Assembly (NCBI RefSeq): GCF_004103825.1
Contig: NZ_RYFI01000023.1
Coordinates: forward strand, 1-64,000
Source of the DNA: Hansschlegelia zhihuaiae
GTDB taxonomy: Bacteria; Pseudomonadota; Alphaproteobacteria; Rhizobiales; Methylopilaceae
Length of the DNA: 64,000 nucleotides
Direction of reading: 5' to 3'
The first letter of the stretch is position 1, and every line of letters starts with the position of its first letter. Below the pieces are notes generated by a model, which had not been told where the DNA came from, searched no databases, and was given only the letters and a program-made list of their open reading frames with translations. Made by a program: the position numbers and the translations under genes. Positions 51,394 through 60,475 of this stretch are shown here, in pieces.

Positions 51394-54048
51394 ATGACCA
51401 TCGCACATCGATCCACACTGGTCGTTCACGGCCGCCTCGCCATGCGGGAGGGCCGCCTGGCGGCGGGCCGTGACGGTCGCCATGGCCTCCAGATCATGTC
51501 CTTCGAGCAGGCGGCCGTCCGGCTGGCCGGAGGCTTCGTCCGCCCTATCGACGACGAGAGCCTGCGCGCGGCCATCCAGGCGGCCCTGCCCACAACGCCG
51601 ATGGGCGAGTTGGAGAGCATCAAGGCTCTTCCCGGCATGATCGACGCGGCGGCTGACACGCTCCACAAAGCCTGGCGCGCGGGCATCGATCTGGCCGCAC
51701 ACGCGGCGGATCATCCCCGTCTCGCCGCCATCGCGCGCCTGGAAGCGGCCGTTCTCGACCAGCTTCCGCCCGGCATGATGCGACCTCTCGATATCGTCTC
51801 CGCCGCGACCGCCCGCATCAGTCATGCACCGGCGGTCCTCGGCCCGATGGAGATCGTCGGCCTTACCGAACTCTCGCCCTGCTGGCGGCCGCTGCTCCAG
51901 GCCCTCACCGCCCATATTCCCGTGCGGTGGTCGGCCGGCCCGAGGAGCGTTCCCGCATGGCTGGACGGCACCGGCGTCACGGTCGCGCGCGCACCGGCGC
52001 AAGCGCCGGGGATCAGCGCCGTCAGCGCCGCGACGGCCTATCATGAGGCCATCGAGGCGATGCGCTGGGCGCGCAGCCTGCTTGCCTCGGGCGTCTCGCC
52101 TTCGGAGATCGCCATCGCGACCGCCTCGCCCGCCGACTATGACGATCATTTCCTGGCCCTGCGCGCCGACGCCAACATCGACCTGCACTTCGTCCATGGC
52201 GTCCGCACCATCACCACCCGCGAGGGCCAGGCGGCTGCGGCGCTGGCCGACATCGTGGTCCGCGGCCTGTCGCAGTCGCGGCTTCGCCGCCTCGCGGCGC
52301 TCTGCCGGGACAACGGGCCTTTCGAGACCCTGCCCGAAGGCTGGCTGCGCGTTCTGCCGACCGATGCGCCGCTTTCGACGCCGAGCGCCTGGAACCGCCT
52401 TCTGGCCCGGTTGACGCCGGAAGACTGGCCCGACGGCGCCGACCATGTTCCCGCACTCCGCACAGCGGTCGACACTCTGGCGAAAGGATCGGACGCCGCC
52501 AGCGAGATCGGAGATGCCTTCCTCAAGGGCCGCGCGCTCGCGATCTGGCGCAAGGCGCTGCTCGCCGGCCCTGCCGCCTCGATCGACGCGACGCTCGAAA
52601 CCCTGAAGCAGGACGACGGACTGGAAGCGTGCGTCTGCGTCGCCTGGATGCCGGCCAGCGCACTCGCCGCGTCGCCTCGCCGCTTCGTGCGGCTCCTCGG
52701 GCTCAATTCCTCGCGCTGGCCGCGCGGGATCGCCGAGGACCGGCTGATCCCGGACCATATCATCCCGACCCCAGTGCTCGATCCGCTGCCGGTCAATCTC
52801 GCCGACCGCCGAGATTTCGAGACGATCATCGCCACGACGGCAGATACCGTCGTTCTCTCGCGCGCCCGACGCGACAGCGACGGGCGTCTATTGGGACGCA
52901 GCCCCCTGCTCGCCGGTCGGAGCGACGAAACCTATCTGCGCCGCAACGCGACGCCGGCGCACGCTTTCAGCGAGACCGACCGCCTCATGGCCCGGCCCCA
53001 GGAGTTCGCGGCCGATCCGCAAGCGGTCGGCGCGCAGGGCTGCTGGCGCGACTGGCGGCGGGCCGAGATCACTCCCCATGACGGGCTCGTGCGGGCGGAT
53101 CACCCGCTCGTGCTCGCCATCCTCGGCGGCACCCAGTCGGCCAGCTCGCTGCGCCGCCTGCTGCGCAATCCGCTCAGCTTCGTGTGGGTCTATGCGTTCG
53201 GATGGCGTGAACCGCAGAGTAGCGCCGAACCGCTCGTCCTCGACGCGCTCGGGATCGGCGACCTCGTCCACATGGTTCTCGACCGCGCCTTGCGCGACCT
53301 CGAAGCCGGCGGCGGCCTTGCTTCAGCCGACACGGAGACCATCGAAGCGGCGGTGGCCCAGGCCGCGCAGGCCGTCGCCGCCGATTGGGAGAGCGAGCGC
53401 CCGGTTCCTCCGTCCGTCATCTGGGGGCGCACCCTCGACGATGCCCGCGTGATGGCGGGGCGCGCCCTTTCCTATGGCGATGAGATCCTGCCCGGAGCGC
53501 GCGCCTTTGGCGAAGTGCCGTTCGGCGGCTTGGAGCCGAAATCCGACGCCGAGACGCCTTGGGATGCGAGCACGCCGGTCACGATTCCCGACACGGACTT
53601 CCGCATCGCCGGCTATATCGACCGGCTCGACATCTCGGGCGACGGCAAGCGCGCGCTCGTGCGCGACTACAAGACCGGCCGACCGCCGCGGGGCGAGATC
53701 CGGCTGAACGGCGGACGCGAGCTTCAACGCTGCCTCTATGCCTTCGCGGTGAAGGCGCTCCTCGGGGACGACGTCGCCATCAGCGCCTCGCTGCTCTACC
53801 CGCGCGAGCCCGTCGATCTTCAGCTCGACGATCCCGAGGCCGTGCTGGCAGAGATCACCGGCTATCTGCGCGCGGCACGGTCGAGTCTCGCCGGAGGCGC
53901 GGCCCTGCCTGGCCCGGATACCGGCGGCGACTATGACGACCTCGCCTTCGCCCTGCCGGCCAACGCCAGCGCCACCTATTGCAAACGCAAAATGCCGGCC
54001 GCCACGGAGCGGCTTGGCGATGTCGCTCAGGTCTGGGAGGCGGAATGA
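51394..54048 (+). CDS. AddB-like PD-(D/E)XK nuclease
   Basis: 884 aa from ATG 51394, chosen for AGGAGA 7 bases upstream (a start at 51373 is in frame). The N-terminal ~550 residues look like the inactivated helicase fold of AddB (no Walker A seen). The C-terminal ~200 residues form a RecB-family nuclease: IAGYIDRLDISGDGKRALVRDYKTG at ~735-765 gives the D...DYK active site, followed by RELQRCLYAFAV (QxxxY). Together with the next gene it makes an AddAB-like helicase-nuclease pair. Host AddAB differs in having these two genes alone; here they open a defence-like operon. Overlaps the next gene by four bases. Confidence 0.82.
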   Translation: MTIAHRSTLVVHGRLAMREGRLAAGRDGRHGLQIMSFEQAAVRLAGGFVRPIDDESLRAAIQAALPTTPMGELESIKALPGMIDAAADTLHKAWRAGIDLAAHAADHPRLAAIARLEAAVLDQLPPGMMRPLDIVSAATARISHAPAVLGPMEIVGLTELSPCWRPLLQALTAHIPVRWSAGPRSVPAWLDGTGVTVARAPAQAPGISAVSAATAYHEAIEAMRWARSLLASGVSPSEIAIATASPADYDDHFLALRADANIDLHFVHGVRTITTREGQAAAALADIVVRGLSQSRLRRLAALCRDNGPFETLPEGWLRVLPTDAPLSTPSAWNRLLARLTPEDWPDGADHVPALRTAVDTLAKGSDAASEIGDAFLKGRALAIWRKALLAGPAASIDATLETLKQDDGLEACVCVAWMPASALAASPRRFVRLLGLNSSRWPRGIAEDRLIPDHIIPTPVLDPLPVNLADRRDFETIIATTADTVVLSRARRDSDGRLLGRSPLLAGRSDETYLRRNATPAHAFSETDRLMARPQEFAADPQAVGAQGCWRDWRRAEITPHDGLVRADHPLVLAILGGTQSASSLRRLLRNPLSFVWVYAFGWREPQSSAEPLVLDALGIGDLVHMVLDRALRDLEAGGGLASADTETIEAAVAQAAQAVAADWESERPVPPSVIWGRTLDDARVMAGRALSYGDEILPGARAFGEVPFGGLEPKSDAETPWDASTPVTIPDTDFRIAGYIDRLDISGDGKRALVRDYKTGRPPRGEIRLNGGRELQRCLYAFAVKALLGDDVAISASLLYPREPVDLQLDDPEAVLAEITGYLRAARSSLAGGAALPGPDTGGDYDDLAFALPANASATYCKRKMPAATERLGDVAQVWEAE

Positions 54049-57000
54049 TGAGCAGTGTGTCCAAGGTGCTGAAGGACGACGGCGCGCGCCGCGATGCGAT
54101 CAGCCTCCATGATCGCTCGATCCTGGTCGAGGCCGGCGCGGGCTCAGGCAAGACCGCCGTCATGGCTGGCCGCATCGCCGCCATGCTGGCCGAAGGCGTC
54201 GCGCCGCGCTCCATCGCCGCCGTCACCTTCACCGAACTCGCCGCGAGCGAGCTGCTGTCGCGTGTCCGCGAGTTCGTCGCCGATCTCTCGGCCGGCACGA
54301 TCGCGACCGAGCTGCGCGTGGCGCTGCCCGATGGGCTGTCCCAGGCCCATCGCGACAACCTCGCCGCCGCCAGCGCCGCGATCGACGAAATCACCTGCTC
54401 GACCATCCACGGCTTCTGCCAGCGCCTGATCAAGCCTTATCCGGCGGAAGCCGACATCGATCCCGGCGCCGGCGTCATGGACCGCAACCACGCCGATCTC
54501 ACTTTCCTTGAGATTGTCGATGGCTGGCTGCGCGAACGCCTGTCCGGCGGCCAGGGCGGCATCCTGGCCGAGATGGTGCTGCACAGCCCCAGCGAGACCG
54601 TGGCGCTCATCCATAAGATCGCCGAGAATCTGCGCCGCCGCCCCACGCTCGCGGCCCCGCCCATCTCTCCGCTCGACGGGTGCCTGACGGCGTACCGGCA
54701 GGCCGCCGCGGATTTCGCGGGCTTCATGGATGGCGCGGCTGCGGCCGAACCCGAAACGGTGACGATCGTCGAGCGCCTGGCCGAAATGGCGACCGCCGTG
54801 GCGAACGGTCCCGACCCCGCGACGCCGGCGGGCCTCGTTCGCCTACTGACCGCGCGTCCTCACCCGGACCTTTGCACCAAGGCCGGCGCCTTCGCCTCCT
54901 ACCGCAAGAAGGGCAAATGGGCCGCCGCGGCCAAGGAAGCTGGTCTTCCCAAGGCCGACGGCGATCGGCTGAACGACGCCGCCGAAACCCACTACACCGC
55001 CTGCTGCGACGCCTGGGTCGCGCTCGTGCAAGCGGCCGCCGGCCATGCCCTGGCGGCGATGATCGACGAAGCGCGACCGATCCTGCAACGCTATCGCGAC
55101 CACAAGCGCGCCAGCGCCCAGCTCGATTTCGACGATCTGATTTTCGCGGCGCGCGACTTGCTGCGCGACCACGATGCCGTGCGCCGGGCACTGGGGCAGC
55201 GTTTCGCCCATGTCCTCGTCGACGAGTTCCAGGACACCGATCCCCTGCAAACCGAAATCTTCTGGCGACTGTGCGGCGAGCCGGTCGATGGCAATGACGA
55301 CTGGACCCGGTTCCAAATCCGGCCGGGCGCGCTCTTCCTGGTCGGCGACCCCAAGCAGGCGATCTATCGCTTCCGGGGCGCCGATGTCGGCGCCTATGTG
55401 CAGGCGCGCGACGCCTTCCGCGCCCAGGACCCCGGCAGCCTCTTGTCGATCTCTACCAATTTCCGCTCCTGCGCCTCGATCCTCACCTTCGTCAACGAGC
55501 GCTTCGAGGCCGTGCTCTCGGCCGATGGGCAGCCGGGCTTCACTGCTCTCGACCCGTTTCATGATGACCGGGGCGGCCTGTGCGTGGCGGCCCTCGACAT
55601 CGCCGTGGCCGACGAAAACGGCAAGGCCAGCGCCGAGCGGCAGCGTGACGCCGAAGCCGACGCCATCGCCGAGCTGTGCGCCCGGCTGATCGAAAGTCAC
55701 CCCGTCGTCGACCGTCGCAGCGGCTCGGAACGTCCCTGCCAGCCGGGCGACATTGCCTTGCTGGCGCCGACCGGCGCGGAGCTGTGGCGCTACGAGGAGG
55801 CCCTGGAGCGCCGCGGCATCCCCGTGGCGACCCAGGCCGGCAAGGGGCTGTTCCGCCGCCAGGAAATCCAGGATCTCATCGCCCTGACCCGCGTCCTGGC
55901 CGATCGCCGCGACACGCTGGCGCTCGGTGCGTTGCTGCGCGGGCCTCTGGTCGGCCTCACCGAGGAAAACCTGCTGGACATCATCTGGGCGCTTCCGCGC
56001 TCGGAGGAACAGCCGGATCGGATTCCGCGCCTGGATCTCAGCATCGACCCCGCCCTCATCACGCACCCGCTCGCGCGCGAGGTCATCGAACGACTGCAAT
56101 CTCTCTCCCGGCGCGGTAACAGCACGACCCCGCACGAGCTGCTCTCGCAGGCCGTGGACGTGATGCGCGTTCGCCCGCTCCTCCTCGAGCGCCATCGCGG
56201 TCAGGCCGAGCGCGCGCTCGCCAATGTCGATCTCTATCTCAGCCTGTCGACCAGCTACGCCGTGCGCGGCCTGCGCGCCTTCGCCGAGGCGATGACAACG
56301 GCGTGGTCCGACGAGGCGCGTGCTGTCGAGGGCCGGCCCGACGCGCAGGAAGAAGCCGTTGCGCTCTTCACCATGCACGCGGCCAAGGGGCTGGAATGGC
56401 CGATCGTCATTCCGGTGAACACCATGACCGGCGTCATGGCGCCCGAGAACGCGGTCATCGACCGCCAGACGGAAACCTTCTTCTGCCCGGTCCTGGGCGT
56501 CCCGCCCGAGGGATACGAGACGGCGCGTGAGGCGGAAAAGGACGAACTGGATCGCGAACGCATCCGCCTCTGGTACGTCGCGGCCACTCGCGCCCGCGAA
56601 CTCCTCGTCCTTCCCCGACTCGACACCACACCGTCGAAGTCCGCCTGGATCGGTCTCGTCGACCTGTCCCTCGCCGAGTTGCCCGGTCTGGACATCTCCC
56701 ACCTGCCCGACAGCATCACGGCGGCAGGGGCTGGAGCGGCCAATGCCCAGACACGCGCGAGCTTCGCCGCCGAAGCCGAAGCCATCGCCGCCGCGCAGAT
56801 GCGGCTGACCTGGCTTGCGCCCAGCCGCGACGAAAACACCGCCGGGACCGTGCTGCGGGAAGAAGAAGCCGCGCTCTGGACGGGATCAACCGACGACCAG
56901 CCTCCCGCGCTGGAAGCCGTCGCTCTCGTGCAGGGCGGCCGGGAACGCGGGCTGATCCTCCACAAACTGATGGAAGAAGTGCTGACCGGCGAAACCCAAG

Positions 57001-57446
57001 AGGCGGAAGCCGCGCTGACCGAACGGGCGGCGGACCTCATCCGCGCCCTCGGCCGGTCTTCGGTCGCCGACCCGGCGACGGGGCTGTCGGCTCAGGAACT
57101 GGCGGCCTGTGTCGCCCGGACCCTGGCCCTGCCCGACATCGCAGCCCTGCGGCCGGGTCTTCTGGCCGAATTTCCCGTCTATGCCGCACAGGCGGCCGAC
57201 GGCGTGGAAACCGCAACGGCCGGGATCGCCGACGCCCTGACCCTTACGACCGAGGGCCGCCCCGCCGTCGTTGTGGACTGGAAGAGCGATGTGACGCCGG
57301 CGCCGGGGACGCTCGATCACTATCGCGCGCAGGTGCGAGCCTATCTCGACATGACCGGCGCCGAGCGCGGACTGATCGTGCTGATGACCTCCGGCTCCGT
57401 CATTCCCGTCCTGCCGACGAAGCCGACCGAGAGCGAGGCAGCCTGA
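54045..57446 (+). CDS. AddA/UvrD-like helicase with C-terminal nuclease
   Basis: 1133 aa (two adjacent ATGs at 54045 and 54048; GGAGG lies just upstream). SF1A motifs: Walker A EAGAGSGKTAVMAGR at ~28-40, FTELAASELLSRVR (Ia), DEFQDTDPLQTEIF (II), GDPKQAIYRFRGAD (III), TMHAAKGLEWPIVI (V), and WYVAATRARELLVL (VI). The C-terminus has the RecB-type nuclease motif AVVVDWKSDV followed by HYRAQVRAYL at ~1075-1105. Should unwind and cut linear double-stranded DNA ends as a heterodimer with the AddB-like product. Four bases separate its stop from the DUF6361 gene. Confidence 0.88.
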   Translation: MMSSVSKVLKDDGARRDAISLHDRSILVEAGAGSGKTAVMAGRIAAMLAEGVAPRSIAAVTFTELAASELLSRVREFVADLSAGTIATELRVALPDGLSQAHRDNLAAASAAIDEITCSTIHGFCQRLIKPYPAEADIDPGAGVMDRNHADLTFLEIVDGWLRERLSGGQGGILAEMVLHSPSETVALIHKIAENLRRRPTLAAPPISPLDGCLTAYRQAAADFAGFMDGAAAAEPETVTIVERLAEMATAVANGPDPATPAGLVRLLTARPHPDLCTKAGAFASYRKKGKWAAAAKEAGLPKADGDRLNDAAETHYTACCDAWVALVQAAAGHALAAMIDEARPILQRYRDHKRASAQLDFDDLIFAARDLLRDHDAVRRALGQRFAHVLVDEFQDTDPLQTEIFWRLCGEPVDGNDDWTRFQIRPGALFLVGDPKQAIYRFRGADVGAYVQARDAFRAQDPGSLLSISTNFRSCASILTFVNERFEAVLSADGQPGFTALDPFHDDRGGLCVAALDIAVADENGKASAERQRDAEADAIAELCARLIESHPVVDRRSGSERPCQPGDIALLAPTGAELWRYEEALERRGIPVATQAGKGLFRRQEIQDLIALTRVLADRRDTLALGALLRGPLVGLTEENLLDIIWALPRSEEQPDRIPRLDLSIDPALITHPLAREVIERLQSLSRRGNSTTPHELLSQAVDVMRVRPLLLERHRGQAERALANVDLYLSLSTSYAVRGLRAFAEAMTTAWSDEARAVEGRPDAQEEAVALFTMHAAKGLEWPIVIPVNTMTGVMAPENAVIDRQTETFFCPVLGVPPEGYETAREAEKDELDRERIRLWYVAATRARELLVLPRLDTTPSKSAWIGLVDLSLAELPGLDISHLPDSITAAGAGAANAQTRASFAAEAEAIAAAQMRLTWLAPSRDENTAGTVLREEEAALWTGSTDDQPPALEAVALVQGGRERGLILHKLMEEVLTGETQEAEAALTERAADLIRALGRSSVADPATGLSAQELAACVARTLALPDIAALRPGLLAEFPVYAAQAADGVETATAGIADALTLTTEGRPAVVVDWKSDVTPAPGTLDHYRAQVRAYLDMTGAERGLIVLMTSGSVIPVLPTKPTESEAA

Positions 57447-57450
57447 GCCC

Positions 57451-58629
57451 ATGTCGTCTCTTGCCTGGATCGATTTCGATGAAGCTGAGCGGCAGCGTGC
57501 GCAACGCATCATGGCGCTCTTTCAGGAGCGCGAAACCCGTGACGAACTGGGGCTTGGGGCGATCCGCGATTCCATCGCCGATCACCTCTTTCCAGGCACG
57601 AGCACGATCCAGACGCGCCTGCGATACATGCTGTTCATTCCCTGGCTCTATCGGACGCTGGAAAAGCGCGAAGTCCCCGAGGCGCAGCTCCGCGCCGAGG
57701 CGCGCGACACCGAGATCCGGCTTGCCGACGCCTTGAAAGCCGGTGGCGAGTCCAACGGCATTATCGGCCGCGATGCGGGACCGCGGCTCCAGCGGCTGCC
57801 GAGTTCCGTCTATTGGGCCGGGCTCGGCGCGTGGGGCATCCGGGTCTTTCCCGGCTCGCTCGACAGCTTGTTCGTCACCTTACGGGGCCGCGGCCGTTCG
57901 CGCGGCGCATCCGGCGGCGAAGACGCCCTGGCCGGCGCGCAGGCGCCCGCCGTCTGGAATCCGGCCTTGCCGCAGATGCCCGGCGACCTGCTCGAACGCG
58001 CCATCTTCCGCCTGACCACGGACGAGGCGCAATTCCTGATCGACCGCCTGGTCGCCAGCCAGCCCACCGCGCTGCTCACGATGCTCGCGCGCGAAGGCAT
58101 CGACGCGGACTGCGACTATATCTGGACGCATCCCCATTTGTCGGCGTTTCCACCTGCCGCGCGCCGCCTCGTCCAGCATGGGGAAATCTTCTCCCATGTG
58201 ATGCACGGCGCAGCGCTGCTCTACAACCTCGCGCTCAGTGAACTGCGCCAGCGCGACGACTGGATCGACGACTATCGCGGTCGGCTTGATGCCTGGAGCG
58301 ACGAACTCGATGCCGGCGCCGTCCGCGCGTGGTCGCTCGATGATTTCTGGAGCGTCGTGGAGCACCCGGCGCACGCCGTCCGACCGGCCGCCAAGCGCTT
58401 CGTGACCGAGTGGCGTGAGCTGGTTCTTGCCGGGACGGAGCAGGTGCTCTCAGCGCCCACGGCGCGGCAGCTCGTCGAGGAGCGAGAACGCCGGCTCAAG
58501 ACCAGCCAGTCCCGCTACGCCAATCACGCTGTCCGCGACCGCTGGACCGGCGCATCGGGCGCCGACCGCCTCAGCTTTCGCTGGGCGCAAGCCAAATCCC
58601 ACCTGCGGGACCTCGCCCATGTTGAATAG
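57451..58629 (+). CDS. DUF6361 protein
   Basis: 392 aa. WIDFDEAERQRAQRIMALFQERETRDELGLGAIRDSIADHLFPGTSTIQTRLRYMLFIPWLYR is the characteristic start of DUF6361, a family without a known function that I associate with phospholipase-D-like and helicase genes in defence-like loci. The rest is helical with several Trp and Arg (HAGAALLYNLALSELRQRDDWIDDYRGRLD-type region near ~250). No nuclease or ATPase motif is visible. The gene overlaps the PLD gene by 11 bases. Confidence 0.85.
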   Translation: MSSLAWIDFDEAERQRAQRIMALFQERETRDELGLGAIRDSIADHLFPGTSTIQTRLRYMLFIPWLYRTLEKREVPEAQLRAEARDTEIRLADALKAGGESNGIIGRDAGPRLQRLPSSVYWAGLGAWGIRVFPGSLDSLFVTLRGRGRSRGASGGEDALAGAQAPAVWNPALPQMPGDLLERAIFRLTTDEAQFLIDRLVASQPTALLTMLAREGIDADCDYIWTHPHLSAFPPAARRLVQHGEIFSHVMHGAALLYNLALSELRQRDDWIDDYRGRLDAWSDELDAGAVRAWSLDDFWSVVEHPAHAVRPAAKRFVTEWRELVLAGTEQVLSAPTARQLVEERERRLKTSQSRYANHAVRDRWTGASGADRLSFRWAQAKSHLRDLAHVE

Positions 58630-60475
58630 GCGCAGCCTTGATCCCGAACAGCGAACGCTCTACGGTGCCAATCTTCAGCCACCGGCGGGCTACGTCTTCG
58701 ACGCGGCGGTCGCTACGACCTTCTCGCTCGACTTCGAGACCACGCTCGCCGTGCCGGTCAGTCTGGCGCTCTTCGCCGCAGAGAACCGCGACGACATTCT
58801 CTCTCACCCTCTGGCGCTGCTGGAGGGAGCCGAGCGCATCGCCGGCCGCCTCGTCGTCTTTACCGACGCCGGCCATATCCAGGCGAGCGCGAGGCCGCAT
58901 TCCCGCCTTTGCTCGTTGCTCGAACGGATCATCGTCGAGGTCGCCGCCCCTCAAGGCGGGGCCTTCCATCCCAAGATGTGGGCGCTGCGCTTCACGCCGC
59001 TGCGGCCCGAAGCCCCGGCGCGCTTGCGCCTACTCATCCTCTCCCGAAACCTGACGCACGACCGCTCCTGGGATATTGCCGCCACCCTCGACGGCGTGAT
59101 CACCAAGCAGCCCAAAGCCATCAACCGCCCGGTCGCCGACTTCCTTCGCCAGCTCCCCGACCTCGCGACCGTCGGCGCTCCCGATGGAACGAAGACCCTC
59201 GTCGATGAACTAGCCGAAGACATGCGGCGCGGCGAATGGAGCCTGCCCGAGCCGTTCCAGAGCGTCTCCTTCGCGGTCAACGGCCTCGGCGGCAAGCCAT
59301 GGCGCCCGGAACCCTGCGCTCGGCTGGGCGTGGTGTCACCGTTCTGCGACGATCAGACCCTGTCGATGCTCGCTGGCCTAGCCAGCGCCGAAAAGCCCAT
59401 TTTCATCGGGCGATCCGACGAACTCGCCCAGGTGCCCGGCGCCACGCTGGATGGCTTTGCCCGCGTCGCCGTGCTCGACGAGATGGCTGCCACGGAAGAT
59501 GGCGAGGAGGAGGACGCGGCGGCCCTGCAAGGGCTCCACGCCAAGGCATTCATCGCCGAGCGCGGCTGGGACACCGCGATCACGGTCGGCTCAGGAAACG
59601 CCACCCGGCCGGCGCTGCTGACCGGCAGCAATGTCGAGATCTTCACGACCCTGACCGGCAAGCGGTCGCGGGTCGGAAGCGTCGAGGAAATCCTTGGCGA
59701 CAAAGGATTCGGCCGGCTGACGCGGCCGTTCGTCCGCGACGAGACGAGCGCCGCCGATGCCGCGCAACGAGCCGCCGAGGCGCGTTTGGACCAGGCCCGG
59801 CGCGAGATTTGTCGCAGCGGCCTCAAGCTCTGTTGCGAGCGTGGCGAGCCCGCCGCCGATGGCTCGCCAGTCTGGCGGGTCTGGCTGGTCCCTTCCGAAC
59901 CGCTTTCGCTTGCCGGAGTCGGCGTCTTGCGTGTTTGGCCGATCACGCGGGGCGAAGGCCATGCACGCGATGTGCTGGAGCCGCTTCGGCAAGGACAGCC
60001 CGCCGACCTTGGCACGATGCCGTTGGTCGATCTCACGCGCTTCCTCGCTTGTCATCTGACGGACGAGACGGAAGACGTCTCGATCCTGTTCAGCACCGGG
60101 CTCATGATGGAGGGACTGCCCGCCGAGCGTCACGCCGCCATCCTGCGCTGGGTGATCGACAGCAAGGACGCCTTCTTTCGCTATCTCCGGCTGCTCCTGT
60201 CCGAATTGGGCGACCCCTTCGCCGCCGCCCTCGCGGCCCAGGATGGGTCAGGACAGGGCGCCTGGCGCGCGGCAAGCGACGACGCGCCAATCCTTGAGGA
60301 GATGGTTCGGGCCTTCTGCCGGGGCGGCGACCAGCTCCGCGCCATCGAACGACTGATCGCGCGCCTGGAAGCCGGCGACGGCGCCGATACCGATCCAATT
60401 CCAACCGAGTTCCGCGCGCTCTGGGACACCTTCCGAATTGCGCTCGCCACCCAGGATGCCGCGCATGCCGAATGA
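58619..60475 (+). CDS. Phospholipase-D-like nuclease, defence operon subunit
   Basis: 618 aa from ATG 58619. Two HKD-like halves: FHPKMWALRF at ~115 with LLILSRNLTHDRSWD about 25 residues on, and LHAKAFIAERGW at ~305 with GSGNATRPAL shortly after. The HxK residues and the downstream N/S are those used by PLD-superfamily nucleases. The C-terminal ~200 residues are unassigned. Between DUF6361 and the SNF2-type helicase; 11-base overlaps on both sides mean tight co-translation. It could be the cutting subunit of the complex. Confidence 0.82.
   Translation: MLNRRSLDPEQRTLYGANLQPPAGYVFDAAVATTFSLDFETTLAVPVSLALFAAENRDDILSHPLALLEGAERIAGRLVVFTDAGHIQASARPHSRLCSLLERIIVEVAAPQGGAFHPKMWALRFTPLRPEAPARLRLLILSRNLTHDRSWDIAATLDGVITKQPKAINRPVADFLRQLPDLATVGAPDGTKTLVDELAEDMRRGEWSLPEPFQSVSFAVNGLGGKPWRPEPCARLGVVSPFCDDQTLSMLAGLASAEKPIFIGRSDELAQVPGATLDGFARVAVLDEMAATEDGEEEDAAALQGLHAKAFIAERGWDTAITVGSGNATRPALLTGSNVEIFTTLTGKRSRVGSVEEILGDKGFGRLTRPFVRDETSAADAAQRAAEARLDQARREICRSGLKLCCERGEPAADGSPVWRVWLVPSEPLSLAGVGVLRVWPITRGEGHARDVLEPLRQGQPADLGTMPLVDLTRFLACHLTDETEDVSILFSTGLMMEGLPAERHAAILRWVIDSKDAFFRYLRLLLSELGDPFAAALAAQDGSGQGAWRAASDDAPILEEMVRAFCRGGDQLRAIERLIARLEAGDGADTDPIPTEFRALWDTFRIALATQDAAHAE

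Noticed and set aside
51166-52758. 530-codon minus-strand frame opposite the AddB-like gene
   Set aside because: Shadow of the plus-strand gene; low-complexity Arg/Gly/Asp composition and no motif.
54843-56702. 619-codon minus-strand frame opposite the AddA-like gene
   Set aside because: The plus strand carries all SF1 helicase motifs in order; the minus frame has none.
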